A stretch of DNA of 64,000 nt from Oligoflexus sp. (GCA_014377445.1 JACMPP010000086.1:1-64000), one strand, 5' to 3'. Positions 9,432 through 21,041 are shown, counted from the stretch's first letter. Numbers and translations: made by a program. The notes: generated by a model not told the origin, from the sequence alone.

Positions 9432-10786
9432 TGGACGACTCCCTCGCCGTACGCAAGCTAAACAGCGCATCGCTGAAAGCTTCCTTTCATTCGATTCCGT
9501 GGTCTTGCAAAGGCCGTGTGACGGATGTCGTGGGCACCCTGATTGAAGCCACGCTTCCCGGCGCTCACGTCGGCAGCATCGTCAGCATCAAGGCTCCCGA
9601 TCGCCGGGAAGCGATCCTGGCTGAAGTCGTTGGCTTTCGCAAGGAACGCGTTCTCCTCCTGCCCTATTCCCATCTCCAGGGCGTTTCACCCGGCTCGACC
9701 ATCGAACACGTGAAGAGCTTTGCCGAGGTTCCACTGGGCGATCACCTTTTGGGGCGTATCGTCGACCCCTTCCTTCAGACGCTGGACACAGGCGAAAGTC
9801 TGATTCGCGAAGAGCTTCCCACCTTCAATATCGATCGCGAGGCTCCAAACCCTATCGAACGCGAGCGAATCCACAAGGCCCTTGGCCTCGGCATTCGCGC
9901 AATGGATGCGCTTTTGACCTTTGGTGAAGGCCAACGAATCGGCATCATGGCGGGTTCAGGCGTCGGTAAATCCGTATTGATGGGCATGATCTCAAAGAAA
10001 TCCGAAGCGGACGTCAACGTCATCGCCCTGATCGGTGAGCGAGGTCGTGAGGTTCGGGAATTTATCGAACGCGATTTGGGTCCGGAAGGTCTCGCGCGTT
10101 CGGTTCTTGTCGTCGTCACAGGCGATCAATCCCCCTTGATGCGTATCCGCGGCGCCAAGCTTGCGACGAGCATCGCCGAATATTTCTCGCACAGCGGTCG
10201 GAGCGTGATGCTCATGATCGATAGTCTTACGCGTGTGGCCATGGCTCAACGCGAAATCGGCAACGCTGCCGGCGAACCGCCCACAACCAAGGGCTATACA
10301 CCGTCGGTATTCTCACTTTTGCCGAAGCTTCTCGAAAGAGCGGGACCCCAAAAGAAAGGGCGCGGACCTATCAGCGGCCTCTATACCGTCCTCGTCGATG
10401 GCGATGACTTCAATGATCCCGTTGCCGATGCCGTGCGTTCCATCCTCGACGGCCACATCGTTTTGACTCGAGAATTGGCTGTTAAAGGTCATTTTCCTGC
10501 GATCGACATCGGGGCGAGCGCAAGTCGGGTCATGAGCGATATCGTGGCACCGGCTCACTGGCAGCAAACCAACTATTTCCGCGAGCTTCTTGGTACCTAT
10601 AACGCGGCTCTCGATATGATTCAGATCGGTGCCTACCAGGCCGGCACCAATCCGAAGCTCGACGAAGCCATTCGACTGATGCCGGCGATGGAGAATTTTC
10701 TCAAGCAGGGCATTCGGGAATCCTGCACGGTTGACGAAGCCACACTCGGCCTTCGCCGCGTCTTGATGGGACAAGCTCATAAATGA
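9431..10786 (+). CDS. fliI: Flagellar type III export ATPase FliI
   Basis: Walker A GSGVGKSVLMGM, IALIGERGREVREFIE, YTVLVDGDDFNDPVADAVRSILDGHIVL. Confidence 0.97.
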   Translation: MDDSLAVRKLNSASLKASFHSIPWSCKGRVTDVVGTLIEATLPGAHVGSIVSIKAPDRREAILAEVVGFRKERVLLLPYSHLQGVSPGSTIEHVKSFAEVPLGDHLLGRIVDPFLQTLDTGESLIREELPTFNIDREAPNPIERERIHKALGLGIRAMDALLTFGEGQRIGIMAGSGVGKSVLMGMISKKSEADVNVIALIGERGREVREFIERDLGPEGLARSVLVVVTGDQSPLMRIRGAKLATSIAEYFSHSGRSVMLMIDSLTRVAMAQREIGNAAGEPPTTKGYTPSVFSLLPKLLERAGPQKKGRGPISGLYTVLVDGDDFNDPVADAVRSILDGHIVLTRELAVKGHFPAIDIGASASRVMSDIVAPAHWQQTNYFRELLGTYNAALDMIQIGAYQAGTNPKLDEAIRLMPAMENFLKQGIRESCTVDEATLGLRRVLMGQAHK

Positions 10787-11232
10787 CAAATTTTGCTCAA
10801 AAGATTCAAAAAATGGAGCCCTTGATTAAGATCAGGACTCTACAGCTAGATCAGCAACTGTTTATTTTGCAGCAGATACAGACGCGTAAACAGGCTGCCA
10901 AAACCGAACTTCTTCGCTGCCAGCATATGTATATCCAAGGCATCGATCGTCTGAACCAGGAACGCCAGTCTCCGGAACGAAGAATGCTCGAAGCCCTTGA
11001 ACGATCCATCGACTTGGCAAAATCTCTCTGGCACAAGCGACTGATGGATCTGAGAAATGTGGAAGATGAAGAACGCATTCAGGAAGCCGCAGTGAGACTC
11101 GCTTACAAGAATCTCAAGATGCTCGAAAAACTCGATGAACGATACACAGTCGACCTCAACGAACATATGAAAAAAGTCGAACAGAAACAACTTGATGAAT
11201 TTGCCGTTCAATCCGCGCGTAGAAAGATCTGA
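10783..11232 (+). CDS. fliJ: FliJ-like coiled-coil flagellar export protein
   Basis: Short basic coiled coil overlapping the fliI stop; position. Confidence 0.7.
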   Translation: MTNFAQKIQKMEPLIKIRTLQLDQQLFILQQIQTRKQAAKTELLRCQHMYIQGIDRLNQERQSPERRMLEALERSIDLAKSLWHKRLMDLRNVEDEERIQEAAVRLAYKNLKMLEKLDERYTVDLNEHMKKVEQKQLDEFAVQSARRKI

Positions 11233-11240
11233 GGATAACA

Positions 11241-11984
11241 ATGTCCAATCTCATGGGTAATCTTTTAAGCCGCTATACAATCCCCGTCCTCATCGTTATG
11301 AAGATCGGTGTTTTGTCTTATATTTTTCTTGGTGATAAGAAGTTCATCTGGTTTGGGGACAAGTCTGCGGTTGGTCAGGAAAAAGCCGAGAAGCCCGAAG
11401 CAGCCGCCCCTGCCGTCGAGGAAAAAGCCGATACAGGCAAGCGCAAAGGCTTTCTGGATGACCTTCTCAACCTGCCGAAGATCGACAGTGAGAATCTCAA
11501 AAAGGACGAAGTGGGCCGCTACCTCACCCTTCTCGAACGTAAGCAGAGCCAGGTGGAAAACCGTCTTCAGGTTCTGAAATCGCGTGAAGAGCAATTGAAA
11601 TCACTCGAAAACTCAGTGGACGATAAATTGAAGAAGCTGGAGGAAGAGATGAGTTTCTTCCAACAGACGATTCAAAAGGAAAAACAAATTCAGGCGGATC
11701 GCCTGGATAAACTTGTAGAGTTTTATCAGAAGATGGATGCGAAGAAAGCCGCACCCGTGTTTGAGAAACTCGATAAGGATCTGGTCGTCTCGCTTTTTAA
11801 TCGAATTCCTCAGAAGCAAACCACCCTTATTCTCCAGCTCATGAATCCCGACAAATCGGTCGAGCTCTCGGAATACTACGGCCGCATCCGCTCAGCCAAG
11901 GAATACGAGATGCTGAAAGAGATCAACATGACCCTTCGAAAAGAGTTCCAGGAATGTAAAGGCATGCCTGAGAAGACCCCCTAA
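11241..11984 (+). CDS. MotE-like / MgtE N-terminal-domain protein
   Basis: N-terminal TM, coiled coil, then FEKLDKDLVVSLFNRIPQKQTTLILQLMNPDKSVELSEYYGRI. Confidence 0.65.
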   Translation: MSNLMGNLLSRYTIPVLIVMKIGVLSYIFLGDKKFIWFGDKSAVGQEKAEKPEAAAPAVEEKADTGKRKGFLDDLLNLPKIDSENLKKDEVGRYLTLLERKQSQVENRLQVLKSREEQLKSLENSVDDKLKKLEEEMSFFQQTIQKEKQIQADRLDKLVEFYQKMDAKKAAPVFEKLDKDLVVSLFNRIPQKQTTLILQLMNPDKSVELSEYYGRIRSAKEYEMLKEINMTLRKEFQECKGMPEKTP

Positions 11985-12111
11985 TTCCTCTCAGCGAAGC
12001 GCGTATTGTTTGAAAGACCTGGCGATGGCATACTGAAGCCGCCTCAAGCGTGTTCTTGAGGTTAGCTGGAAGCTTATTTGAGCTTCTTCAGGCCAAATCT
12101 GAGGTCTTCTT

Positions 12112-13086
12112 ATGCGCTTAGTCTTTATGGGCTCACCCCTTGAAGTGATCGCCCCTCTCGAATCCCTCATCAAACACTGTCAACAGAGCGGTGACCAATT
12201 GGTTGCGGTGGTCAGTCAGCCGGCCAAACCAGCGGGTCGTAAACAGGCTTTGACGGATCCACCCCTTGCAAGTTTTGCCAAGGAACGGGGTCTTCTTTGT
12301 CTGCAGCCAACCAAGGCCAGTGACCCCCAATTCCTGGAAGAACTGAAAGCTCTCGATGTCGACGTGATCATCACGGCGGCTTACGGCCAGATTCTTTCCA
12401 ATGCCTTTCTCGCAATACCCAAACGCGCGACCATCAATATTCATCCTTCGCTGCTGCCGGCCTTTCGCGGCGCTATACCCGTTCCTGCTGCCTTGCTCGA
12501 CGGCCTTGACACGACCGGTGTCACCGTCCTTTTCACAGTCAAGGCCCTGGACGCGGGCAATATCATCCTTCAGGAAAGCTTCGCTATCGCACCGAGCGAA
12601 ACAGCGGCCGCACTCACGCCAAGACTCTTTGCTGCAAGTGCTCCTTTGCTCTTTGCCGCACTTGATAAGCTTCGTGATCCGGACTTTTCAGGCCTCGTTC
12701 AGGACGAAAGCAAGGTTACGCTTTGCCGCAAGATCGCCAAGACTGATGGGGCAATAGACTGGAATAAAGCCTCCAAAACCATTCTCAGTGAGTTCCGTGC
12801 CTACCAGCCTTGGCCCGGTAGCTACACGGAGCGCGATAAGCTTCGCATTACGGTCGAGGACATGCTTCCCATCGCTATGGATGTCAGCGCCGAAGGCGAA
12901 GCGCTCGCACTGTCCCCCGGCGCGTTCTATTTCGACAAGAAGGAGAAAGCCATCCGCGTTGGGACAGGCGACGGCCAAGTCACAATTAAACGCTTGAAAA
13001 GTGCTGGCTCCAAATCGGTCGATGCCCCCGCCTTTTGGAATGGGCTGAGGCTTCAGGGCCAGGGCCAATTCGAGATCCTATGTTGA
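12112..13086 (+). CDS. fmt: Methionyl-tRNA formyltransferase
   Basis: NIHPSLLPAFRGAIPVPAALLDG; C-terminal domain AYQPWPGSYT. Confidence 0.95.
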   Translation: MRLVFMGSPLEVIAPLESLIKHCQQSGDQLVAVVSQPAKPAGRKQALTDPPLASFAKERGLLCLQPTKASDPQFLEELKALDVDVIITAAYGQILSNAFLAIPKRATINIHPSLLPAFRGAIPVPAALLDGLDTTGVTVLFTVKALDAGNIILQESFAIAPSETAAALTPRLFAASAPLLFAALDKLRDPDFSGLVQDESKVTLCRKIAKTDGAIDWNKASKTILSEFRAYQPWPGSYTERDKLRITVEDMLPIAMDVSAEGEALALSPGAFYFDKKEKAIRVGTGDGQVTIKRLKSAGSKSVDAPAFWNGLRLQGQGQFEILC

Positions 13087-13691
13087 ATCGGGGGCCAAAA
13101 AAGAAAATCGCTGTTGCGGTGTCTGGCAAAGGCCGTACCCTGCAGAACTTTTTAAAAGGCAGCTTTGCATTCGAGGTCGGCGCTGTGATCAGCTCAAAGC
13201 CCGATGCCGCTGCACTCGATTTGGCCAAAGCCCATGGAATCCCGGTCTTCGTCGATAACTTTAAGAATATCAACGCCAAAGCCCTGGATAGCTGGCTCCT
13301 CCAGCTCGGCATCCAGTGGATCGCACTCGCAGGCTTTCTAAAACCCTTTCCTACGCTGCCATCTTTCACGGATCGTGTTATTAATATTCATCCATCACTC
13401 TTACCGAGCTATGGAGGACACGGCATGTATGGTATGAAGGTTCATGAAGCTGTGATGGCCGCAAAAGAACAGTGCTCAGGGGCTACCGTCCATTTTGTGA
13501 ACGAACGTTACGATGAAGGCTCTGTCATCGCCCAGATACGCAGCGATATCCACCTCATCACCAACGCTCAAGACCTTGCGGATCATGTTTTTGCACTTGA
13601 GTGTCACCTTTATCCCGAAGTCCTGACCAGACTTCTCAATCAACAACTCCCGCTTGCAGAAGGCCAGACATGGTTCTTCGAGAAGGTATAA
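13080..13691 (+). CDS. purN: Phosphoribosylglycinamide formyltransferase
   Basis: AVAVSGKGRTLQNFL, INIHPSLLPSYGGHGMYGMKVHEAV; start ATG overlaps the fmt stop. Confidence 0.92.
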   Translation: MLNRGPKKKIAVAVSGKGRTLQNFLKGSFAFEVGAVISSKPDAAALDLAKAHGIPVFVDNFKNINAKALDSWLLQLGIQWIALAGFLKPFPTLPSFTDRVINIHPSLLPSYGGHGMYGMKVHEAVMAAKEQCSGATVHFVNERYDEGSVIAQIRSDIHLITNAQDLADHVFALECHLYPEVLTRLLNQQLPLAEGQTWFFEKV

Positions 13692-13692
13692 T

Positions 13693-13962
13693 ATGCTGAA
13701 GATGACCGTAGAAAATTTTCAAGAAAAAGCTTTTCGTTTTCGCGAACGCCAGGCCGGTGTCAGTATCATCTACGACCCGGGGTCCGAAGCTTACAGCTAC
13801 AATGCCTATTGTTTAGAAACTAAGATCATGAAAGAATTGTTCACTGTTGAATTTGATTACCTCGATGATGCCCTCGAGCTTATGAATGACGAATTCGGTA
13901 GCTGGGAGCTCTTCGATCTTTCAGAAAAGAGTTCAGGCTGTGCATCATGTGTCGCAAAATAG
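13693..13962 (+). CDS. Conserved small hypothetical protein with C-terminal CASC motif
   Basis: Met after purN stop; 89 codons ending GCASCVAK. Confidence 0.6.
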   Translation: MLKMTVENFQEKAFRFRERQAGVSIIYDPGSEAYSYNAYCLETKIMKELFTVEFDYLDDALELMNDEFGSWELFDLSEKSSGCASCVAK

Positions 13963-15106
13963 AAAATCCCGTTTTTGCTTTCACCGCTCGCACGTTTCTT
14001 TGACTCTTGCGCTTTCATTGGCACTGACTTCTGTCAGTGCTCATGGATTTGCCGAGACTAAAACAGCTCCTGTCTCGACAGTTAGCCCGACTCCGGCTCT
14101 GGCTCCAACTCCCACGTCAGTTCCTGCAGAAGAAAATAAAATCTTCGTCGATCCCAATGCGAACATCCCTAAAGTGCCCGACAATTGCGAATTACTATCG
14201 CGTGGTCCGGGCGTCGCTTTGCAAGATTCGGAGGTGACCCTTCACAGCTTTCTTGAAAAAGTGATCGACGATCTTCAGCAGGATAAGTTCCAACATCTCT
14301 CTGAGTATTTTCACCCGCGAGCTAAAGTAAAAAGCGATCTGGGCGAAAAAATTCGTTCAATCATCATGAATCGCTATAACGCTCCCCTTCAATATTCAAT
14401 CTTTCGCGTCTGGCGCGTAACGTCTCCATCGGCAAGCAAACAAATTCTGGAGAATTGCCCGGAAAGCGATGGTGCAAAGATCATCACCTCTTTTGGCTAT
14501 TCAAAACAGTTTGCTGTTTGGATCCAAATTATGAGTCAGAACGAACTGGGTCGACTGATCCTCTCCGTGGCGCCTGATAAAGGCAAAGTCAGTATCGTTG
14601 GCTTTCGCATCCAACAGTGGACCCAGTCTGGCGAAGACTGGCGGACCTGGGCCGGCAAAGCCGAAGCGGCCGAAGCGAAGAAGGACCCTAAGCTGGCATA
14701 TCTTGCCTATGACATCTCCCAGAAGCTATTGGACGGTAAAGACTTCGTCACCTATCCGATCCAACCTGTGCTGATTCAAAAGCGCGATGAGATGTTCAGC
14801 CAGGCAAAGCTGATCGAGGCTGTGAATAAGGATCTTGGCATCACGACAACGGCTTATGTGGGAACACTTCTAGCCAAGGAAGGCAGCGGAATGTTCCTTC
14901 GTGAGTACATTGCCAAGGAACTGCCCACTTCAACGCTACGTGATATGTGCGCTAGCCATGGTCACACGCTTCAGAAAACCGGCTGGCTCAGTCAGAGTCA
15001 GGGTCTGCGCTGCAACTATATTTTTAAAGGCATGGACCCTTTGCACGACTCAGGTCTTGGCGGCTTTTACATTACAGCCGACGATCTTAAACCCAACAAA
15101 AAATAG
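13949..15106 (+). CDS. Secreted hypothetical protein
   Basis: Track ORF 13886-15106; signal peptide (LTLALSLALTSVSAHGFA) begins near GTG 13949; exact start uncertain. Confidence 0.6.
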   Translation: MSQNRKSRFCFHRSHVSLTLALSLALTSVSAHGFAETKTAPVSTVSPTPALAPTPTSVPAEENKIFVDPNANIPKVPDNCELLSRGPGVALQDSEVTLHSFLEKVIDDLQQDKFQHLSEYFHPRAKVKSDLGEKIRSIIMNRYNAPLQYSIFRVWRVTSPSASKQILENCPESDGAKIITSFGYSKQFAVWIQIMSQNELGRLILSVAPDKGKVSIVGFRIQQWTQSGEDWRTWAGKAEAAEAKKDPKLAYLAYDISQKLLDGKDFVTYPIQPVLIQKRDEMFSQAKLIEAVNKDLGITTTAYVGTLLAKEGSGMFLREYIAKELPTSTLRDMCASHGHTLQKTGWLSQSQGLRCNYIFKGMDPLHDSGLGGFYITADDLKPNKK

Positions 15107-15285
15107 TCTAAAAACAAAGCTGTCAGTACCCCTCACATGCAGCTTTTGCCTCCTCCCGCCCGTTTGAAGTCGAGTGTGTTAAGATAGTAAATAAGCAAAC
15201 GCACTCAGATTTTTCTTGTCGTTGCTTCTATTCCCACTACTCTTCCATCTCGGTTCAACAGAACTCTTTTTCTAGAGGTAAAGCT

Positions 15286-16902
15286 GTGTCCAGCAGCGCT
15301 TTGTCGATTGCACTCCTGCATGACTTTCACCGTAAGTTGCAACTGTCAACTCTTGACGGGGTGAAGCATCTTCACGGCCAAACCACTCCAGCCATCGCCG
15401 ACTACGCGAAACGCTTTCAAGAGTGCCTCCCGACCCAATACCATCGCATTCCCAGCAGCAAACTCGTCGATCGCGTGCGCGACGCTGAAGTCGTGCTATT
15501 CGGAGACTTCCATACGCTTCCGCAAAGCCAGGCCGCATTCTTTGAGCTTTTAAAGCGCTGTTTTAATAACGGCAAAGAGACGGCCACCTCGCGCCCGATG
15601 CAAGTGGCGCTCGAGATTTTTGCAGCCGCCGATCAAGATCATATCGACGATTACCTCAGTGGAAGATTGCCCGAGGAGTATTTTCTTAAACGCATCGACT
15701 ATCACAACAAATGGGGTTTTCCCTGGGAAAACTATAAGCCCATCGTCGATTTTTGTGTCCAAAACAAAATTCCCATCGTCGGAATCAATTGTCACACCGA
15801 TCCTACCAATCGATTAGCGAAGCGAGATTCGTTTGCGGCAAACATCATCAATGCGATGCTGACCCAGGAACCACGCACCCTGGTCCTTTGCCTCATCGGG
15901 GAATATCATTTAGCCGATCAGCATCTTCCTCAGATGCTCCAGAGCCGAAGTATCGTTCGCGTCGTCAATAACATCGACGACTATTCGATTCCCTCTCTCG
16001 ATCAGCACATGGCGAGTTTTGAAGCATTGGAACTCAATGCCGACTTCTTCTGTATTCTGAACACTTCACCCTGGCTGAAGTGGCAATCGCTGGCTATGTG
16101 GGAAGAGCTCCATGGCGTCTCGGAAGAAAGCTTCTACGGCGGCGAGATCGATGCCTATACCGTGCAGGAATATGATTTTGAGTATCAACTTCTCTTCATC
16201 CTCAAGTCGGTGAATGAGTTTCTGCAACTGGGCATCAGTTCGAGTGATATGTCATTCGACATCTATCTCAAACCGGATCGAACGACGTTAAGCTACATCC
16301 GCAGAAAATTCGGCATCTCCAGACAGAATTATGCCACTGCCGAACGCAAGCTCTATCAGGACGGCTTCTGCTATCTGCCGCGTGCCAAAGCTATTCTCCT
16401 CCTCGAGTTTTCCATGACGCATCTTTTGGAAGTCGCTGGTTTCATCCTCATGGACTGCATGAATAAGCAGCTCTCCAAACAGGGGAGCTTTGCGCAACGC
16501 GTCCAATATCAAATCTGCGGGACCCTGACGGGCCTGATCATGAATCCACGCCGCGCGACGGCGACCTTGATTCAAGTTGAAGCTGATCTTAAGCAGCTTC
16601 AGCGCAAAAGACTGTCCGGTGAATCACGCAAATACCGAGAAGCCTATCGTCAGGTTCGTGATTTTTACCAGGATGGTTTTCAAGAGGTCTTTAAGCCCAC
16701 TCAGAGTCTGGAAGGTCGGGACAGGGATTCCAATTACCTCATCAGCCGCATCTTTGGTGAAACGATTGCGCACCAAATCTTCATGCTCTGTCTTAATTCC
16801 GAGCTGGAAATGAAAAAGGGCCTTGCGACCCTTTTCTCAAATGATTTGCCTGGGCAGCTTGCCCTGCTTCGTCCTCGCGAAGAAATGCGCAGCGCGTCTT
16901 AG
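15286..16902 (+). CDS. ChaN-like (DUF399/Tiki-related) protein with C-terminal extension
   Basis: [81 protein letters not shown]. Confidence 0.65.
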   Translation: MSSSALSIALLHDFHRKLQLSTLDGVKHLHGQTTPAIADYAKRFQECLPTQYHRIPSSKLVDRVRDAEVVLFGDFHTLPQSQAAFFELLKRCFNNGKETATSRPMQVALEIFAAADQDHIDDYLSGRLPEEYFLKRIDYHNKWGFPWENYKPIVDFCVQNKIPIVGINCHTDPTNRLAKRDSFAANIINAMLTQEPRTLVLCLIGEYHLADQHLPQMLQSRSIVRVVNNIDDYSIPSLDQHMASFEALELNADFFCILNTSPWLKWQSLAMWEELHGVSEESFYGGEIDAYTVQEYDFEYQLLFILKSVNEFLQLGISSSDMSFDIYLKPDRTTLSYIRRKFGISRQNYATAERKLYQDGFCYLPRAKAILLLEFSMTHLLEVAGFILMDCMNKQLSKQGSFAQRVQYQICGTLTGLIMNPRRATATLIQVEADLKQLQRKRLSGESRKYREAYRQVRDFYQDGFQEVFKPTQSLEGRDRDSNYLISRIFGETIAHQIFMLCLNSELEMKKGLATLFSNDLPGQLALLRPREEMRSAS

Positions 16903-18545
16903 AAGAGAATCACGTCGCCGCGTTCGGCACTCTTGTCGGTGCTTTCCGCTGGTTCAGCTTCCTTGTTCTTGCCGCTATCCTTAGCCATTTGATCGGGCGT
17001 ATCAAAAATAAAGACTTCACTTGGTTTCGCCATCTGTGCCGCAGCAGAGATCGGCGCTGCCGCTTTTGGGGTTTCTACCGCCTTCAGCTCCACGCGTGTG
17101 GAGTGCGAAGCGGATGAACCCGCATCGCTTGGGAAGGAGCTTTGGCCCACTGCGATGCGACCGTAGGTATCGCTACGGGCTCCGGAGAGTTTGGACACCA
17201 TCTCTTCCGCCAGATTCGAGATCTGACGGATAGGGATGACGGCGGCTTCAATCTCCTGCTTCGTAATATCCTGGAACTGTAGGCTCAAAATAATGTGATC
17301 GATGTTGTGGGCGACAGATTTCGAACTGACCACCGAGGAATCCACGAGTTTGGAGAAGACCTCCGTCGACTCTTTCGCGGTCGTGAGCAGGCTTTTGACC
17401 GCCCGATCCACGCTGTCTTTCTTGTTCTCAGTCTTGACTCGGTTTTCATTGAGTGATTTCGAAATCGCTCCTACCGAATCGTTAACCTTGCCAACGATTT
17501 GGGTAATGTCGTTCGACGCCTGGTTGGTACGATCCGAGAGTTTGCGAACTTCCTCCGCAACGACGCTGAAACCACGACCATGCTCACCCGCTCGGGCCGC
17601 CTCAATCGCTGCGTTCAAAGCCAGGAGGTTGGTTTGATCCGAGATGTATTGAATGTCTTCAGTAATCTTATTGATCGTCGCTGTATTCTCAAGAATGGTC
17701 TGGATGGACTGGGAATAGTGGAAGTTCAATTTGCTGTTCTCGTCGAGCATCTCCGTCATGTCCTGAAGAAGCTTCAGAGCGACTGTGATTACACCGGATA
17801 AGGAGAGCTTGTCGTCGCCCTCGGCGGCTCCGCCGGAGAACTGCTTATTGATCTCGTTCGACTCGAGGAGGTTGCCCTGGGCCTTTTCATAGATAAACCG
17901 AACCTTGTCGCCGATTTCAATCGCAGACGTTTCGGTATGGTTGATGACGGTCGCCATCTGCTTTTGAATTTGAGGAATGAGCCCGAGGATATTGCGAAGC
18001 AGTTTTTCCTGGCTCGCCATATGCTCGTCACGAGCTGACAGGAGTGACTCGACTTCACGCAGGCGATCGGCTTGATGAAAGTCCGCTCGCGGTACCGACA
18101 TCTTTGATTTAAGACTGTCGAGTTCAATTTTGAGGCTGTTGAAGCTCGCGCGGGTCTGCACCAACTCCAGACTACGGGCCTTGAGATCCGAGTCCATTTC
18201 GCGGCGCGAATGATCCAGAAGGTCCTTCTCGCTTATCAGAGCTTCGCGCTCCAAAGCAAAGTCCTTATCCATCTTGCTCTTGAGGAGCAGAAACTTCTGC
18301 TCGGCAAGCTTGTCAATTTTCTTTTGGCTTGGGGCCCGCATCGTAGGAATCACTGCATCGCTGCTGCCTTCGGACAGCCAGACTTGAAGGAGCATGCAGC
18401 CCCACATGATAATGGCAAGTGTGGGCAATACGAAGGCCTTGTATTCAATCAACGGCGCAAAGCCGATGACAGCAGCTGGGACGAGTGCCATACTTGCGAT
18501 AAAAATTGGATCTCTTAAGAGCTTCATGCGCATGGGCCTCAACAA
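16899..18545 (-). CDS. Methyl-accepting chemotaxis protein (two N-terminal TMs, no obvious periplasmic sensor)
   Basis: Signalling hairpin [35 protein letters not shown]. Confidence 0.92.
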   Translation of the reverse strand: MLRPMRMKLLRDPIFIASMALVPAAVIGFAPLIEYKAFVLPTLAIIMWGCMLLQVWLSEGSSDAVIPTMRAPSQKKIDKLAEQKFLLLKSKMDKDFALEREALISEKDLLDHSRREMDSDLKARSLELVQTRASFNSLKIELDSLKSKMSVPRADFHQADRLREVESLLSARDEHMASQEKLLRNILGLIPQIQKQMATVINHTETSAIEIGDKVRFIYEKAQGNLLESNEINKQFSGGAAEGDDKLSLSGVITVALKLLQDMTEMLDENSKLNFHYSQSIQTILENTATINKITEDIQYISDQTNLLALNAAIEAARAGEHGRGFSVVAEEVRKLSDRTNQASNDITQIVGKVNDSVGAISKSLNENRVKTENKKDSVDRAVKSLLTTAKESTEVFSKLVDSSVVSSKSVAHNIDHIILSLQFQDITKQEIEAAVIPIRQISNLAEEMVSKLSGARSDTYGRIAVGQSSFPSDAGSSASHSTRVELKAVETPKAAAPISAAAQMAKPSEVFIFDTPDQMAKDSGKNKEAEPAESTDKSAERGDVILF

Positions 18546-18671
18546 AGGGTCTCTGATGTATAGCTCTTCGGCGTTCGAGCCTAAGTCTTGATTTTTTTAG
18601 AATATGGAAGCTTTGCGAATGGAGGGAGTGAGGCGAAACCACTGAGGGATTGCAGGACTTTTACCGAACAA

Positions 18672-21041
18672 TCATTTTTTCCAAAGACCTTCCAGTTCCG
18701 TCTGCCGACCGTCGAGGCGAGCCTTGGCAAAACGAACTTCAGCCATCTTCGGATCGGCTTTGGCCACGAGGAGAGTCCATATCTTGCGGGCGGCTTCTAC
18801 GCTTCCCTCTTTCTGCGCCTGCTCAGCCAGATTCCAATAGATAGGAACTGTGGCCGCATCCATCGGCAGATAATCGCGTTTAAGATATTTCTCAACCAAC
18901 TCGGATTTTTTCAGTCGGGAATGATTGGCCTCGTATTCCATAAGGGCATAGGCGCAATCGGTTTCAAAACGCAAAAGATCTTTGAGATAGCGATCAACAA
19001 AGCCATCGGCGCTCAACAAAACCTCGTCGGGAACATTCTTTTTATCCGAGAGGCTTTGCAAAAGGGGATAGACCATATCGCAGCCGACTGAAATATCATC
19101 TTCAGTCCAGCGCAGGGCTTGCTTCAAGACCCAGGGAAAGAAGACGTCCCGCCCAGCTGTATCCATGATGCGATCGATGGCTAGGTTGATGGAAGCCTGC
19201 TTTTCAAAGAAGACGCCGTCACGGATAAAACCATCGTTGATCCCTTTGAGCTTCTTCAGCCAGTCGCCTCTTTGCTTGGCCGGTTTTGAGGCGGCAAGCT
19301 CCGCATAGGCTATGGCCAATCTCAACTTTCCAAGGTTTTCGAGCGTCGAGCTCTCATAGGCTTTGATGAAGGGTTCTGATTTTTCGGTCTGATGAATATC
19401 GACATAAGCGGCAAAGAGCTTCTTCGCCAACTCATCGGAGACCTTGGGATAGAGGGCTTGTCTGGTCTTCTCAAAGAACAAAACCGCACCATGGGAATCA
19501 TTTTTGGCAAAATACGGCTCAATGGCAGTCGATTGAACCTCCCGGAGCGGATCCACCAGAGTCTGCAGCAGACCCGAATCAGGATAGAGCTGGGCAAAGC
19601 GACGGACGCGCTCCACCATATCCGCGTTGCGTTCATGCTGAGCATAGGAAGCGGTTTCACAGGTCCAGGCGATCTCCTGCGCCACAGTTGGTATCTTGTC
19701 CAATTGATCTTTGATCTCGGCGAGGAGTTCGCGCGCATGCTTGATGTTATTGCCTTCGTAAAACGGCAGTTCCAGACAGGCAAGGCGAATCTTGGCGTAA
19801 TTCTCGGAGATATGCCCCCGGAACTCCTGCACATGGCTGAAGTAGGCGAGCTTGGCTTTTTCATTGTTGTGTTCGGCGAGATAGCTGTCTGCAATGCGAA
19901 GCGAGGCGAGGGCCTGCATATTCTCATCGAGAACTTCCTGAGATCGCGGCAGCGTCATACCCTGGAGAGCGTATTGGAAGTTCTTGCGCGATTCCTCGAA
20001 GCGTCCCATCCAAAAGAGCGACTCACCGCGCAGAGCGTATTGCGTGGGCTTGATCCGACGATACTCGGAATCCAACTTATTTGCGGCGTCGTAGACCTCT
20101 TCGGCCAGTTCGAAGTTATTCAGGGCAAAGTAGATGTCGCCCACCCGCGCGAAGAGGGAGCCGGAGGTGGCGGGATCAACGTCCTGACGAAGGGTGAGAT
20201 CGATCTCCCGCACGGCTTCGAGGTAATCGTGATTCTTTATATAGGTCTCGGCCAACATTCGATGGAAGTCGCGACGGTGCTCAAAGCGCCCGGTCTTGCG
20301 CAAATAATCGAGGCCTGAGGTTGCAGCGCCAACGACACCGGCCCAACGTTCGTAGTTATAGAGAACAGTGGCTTGATTGTAGTAGGCGTCAGGCGCCACC
20401 TTGTCGAGCAAGGCATCGGGAATATCTTTTTTCGTGTTGAAGGCGGCCGAGAGGAAGGCGTTGCCGTTCACAAAATCCTGACGAAGCTCCGGCAGGTCAT
20501 ACTTTTTCCCATGGGCCAGCCAGTAGTCATAGGCCTTGTAGAGAAAGGCCGAAGCGATGAAATAGTCATTTCTTCGATGATAGGGATAGGTTTTGCCATA
20601 ACGGGCCCGACCGCTCAACCAGGTAGCGCGCGCATCTTCGTATTTGCCTTCCAGAAAATTCACGCGTCCGGAATTCAAATGTTGAATCGCCCGTCCATCG
20701 CCCATGGTCACGGGAAAGTATTCTTTGAGGCGCTCAGGATTGCGTTCCAATTGAATTTCGAAGGTCTGTATGGGGATCGTGGTTGGATAACGCCAGAAGA
20801 TCTCTTTGGAATTGCTTCGCGTTTCATCCTTCATATCGAAATCCCCAATGAAGGTGAAATTTCGCACGATCTCATCCGCCGTCGGTTTCCGCGGGGCAGA
20901 CTTGGGTTTGTCCTTCTCTTTGACCGCTTTGTGGTTTTTACCAAAGGCTCCTACGCTCCAGGAACATAGGAGAAAGAGATAGATCGATTTGATGAAGAAG
21001 GCTTTCAAGTTCGTGAGACCCCTCAACTGTCTTATGGTCAT
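18672..21041 (-). CDS. Large secreted TPR-repeat protein
   Basis: Signal peptide FIKSIYLFLLCSWSVGAFG; repeated TPR-like helices (e.g. FARVGDIYFALNNFELAEEVYDAANKL). Confidence 0.75.
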   Translation of the reverse strand: MTIRQLRGLTNLKAFFIKSIYLFLLCSWSVGAFGKNHKAVKEKDKPKSAPRKPTADEIVRNFTFIGDFDMKDETRSNSKEIFWRYPTTIPIQTFEIQLERNPERLKEYFPVTMGDGRAIQHLNSGRVNFLEGKYEDARATWLSGRARYGKTYPYHRRNDYFIASAFLYKAYDYWLAHGKKYDLPELRQDFVNGNAFLSAAFNTKKDIPDALLDKVAPDAYYNQATVLYNYERWAGVVGAATSGLDYLRKTGRFEHRRDFHRMLAETYIKNHDYLEAVREIDLTLRQDVDPATSGSLFARVGDIYFALNNFELAEEVYDAANKLDSEYRRIKPTQYALRGESLFWMGRFEESRKNFQYALQGMTLPRSQEVLDENMQALASLRIADSYLAEHNNEKAKLAYFSHVQEFRGHISENYAKIRLACLELPFYEGNNIKHARELLAEIKDQLDKIPTVAQEIAWTCETASYAQHERNADMVERVRRFAQLYPDSGLLQTLVDPLREVQSTAIEPYFAKNDSHGAVLFFEKTRQALYPKVSDELAKKLFAAYVDIHQTEKSEPFIKAYESSTLENLGKLRLAIAYAELAASKPAKQRGDWLKKLKGINDGFIRDGVFFEKQASINLAIDRIMDTAGRDVFFPWVLKQALRWTEDDISVGCDMVYPLLQSLSDKKNVPDEVLLSADGFVDRYLKDLLRFETDCAYALMEYEANHSRLKKSELVEKYLKRDYLPMDAATVPIYWNLAEQAQKEGSVEAARKIWTLLVAKADPKMAEVRFAKARLDGRQTELEGLWKK

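Noticed and set aside
13080-13691. fmt/purN as a duplicated or split formyltransferase
   Set aside because: The two share the formyltransferase fold but have distinct, complete motifs; normal fmt and purN.
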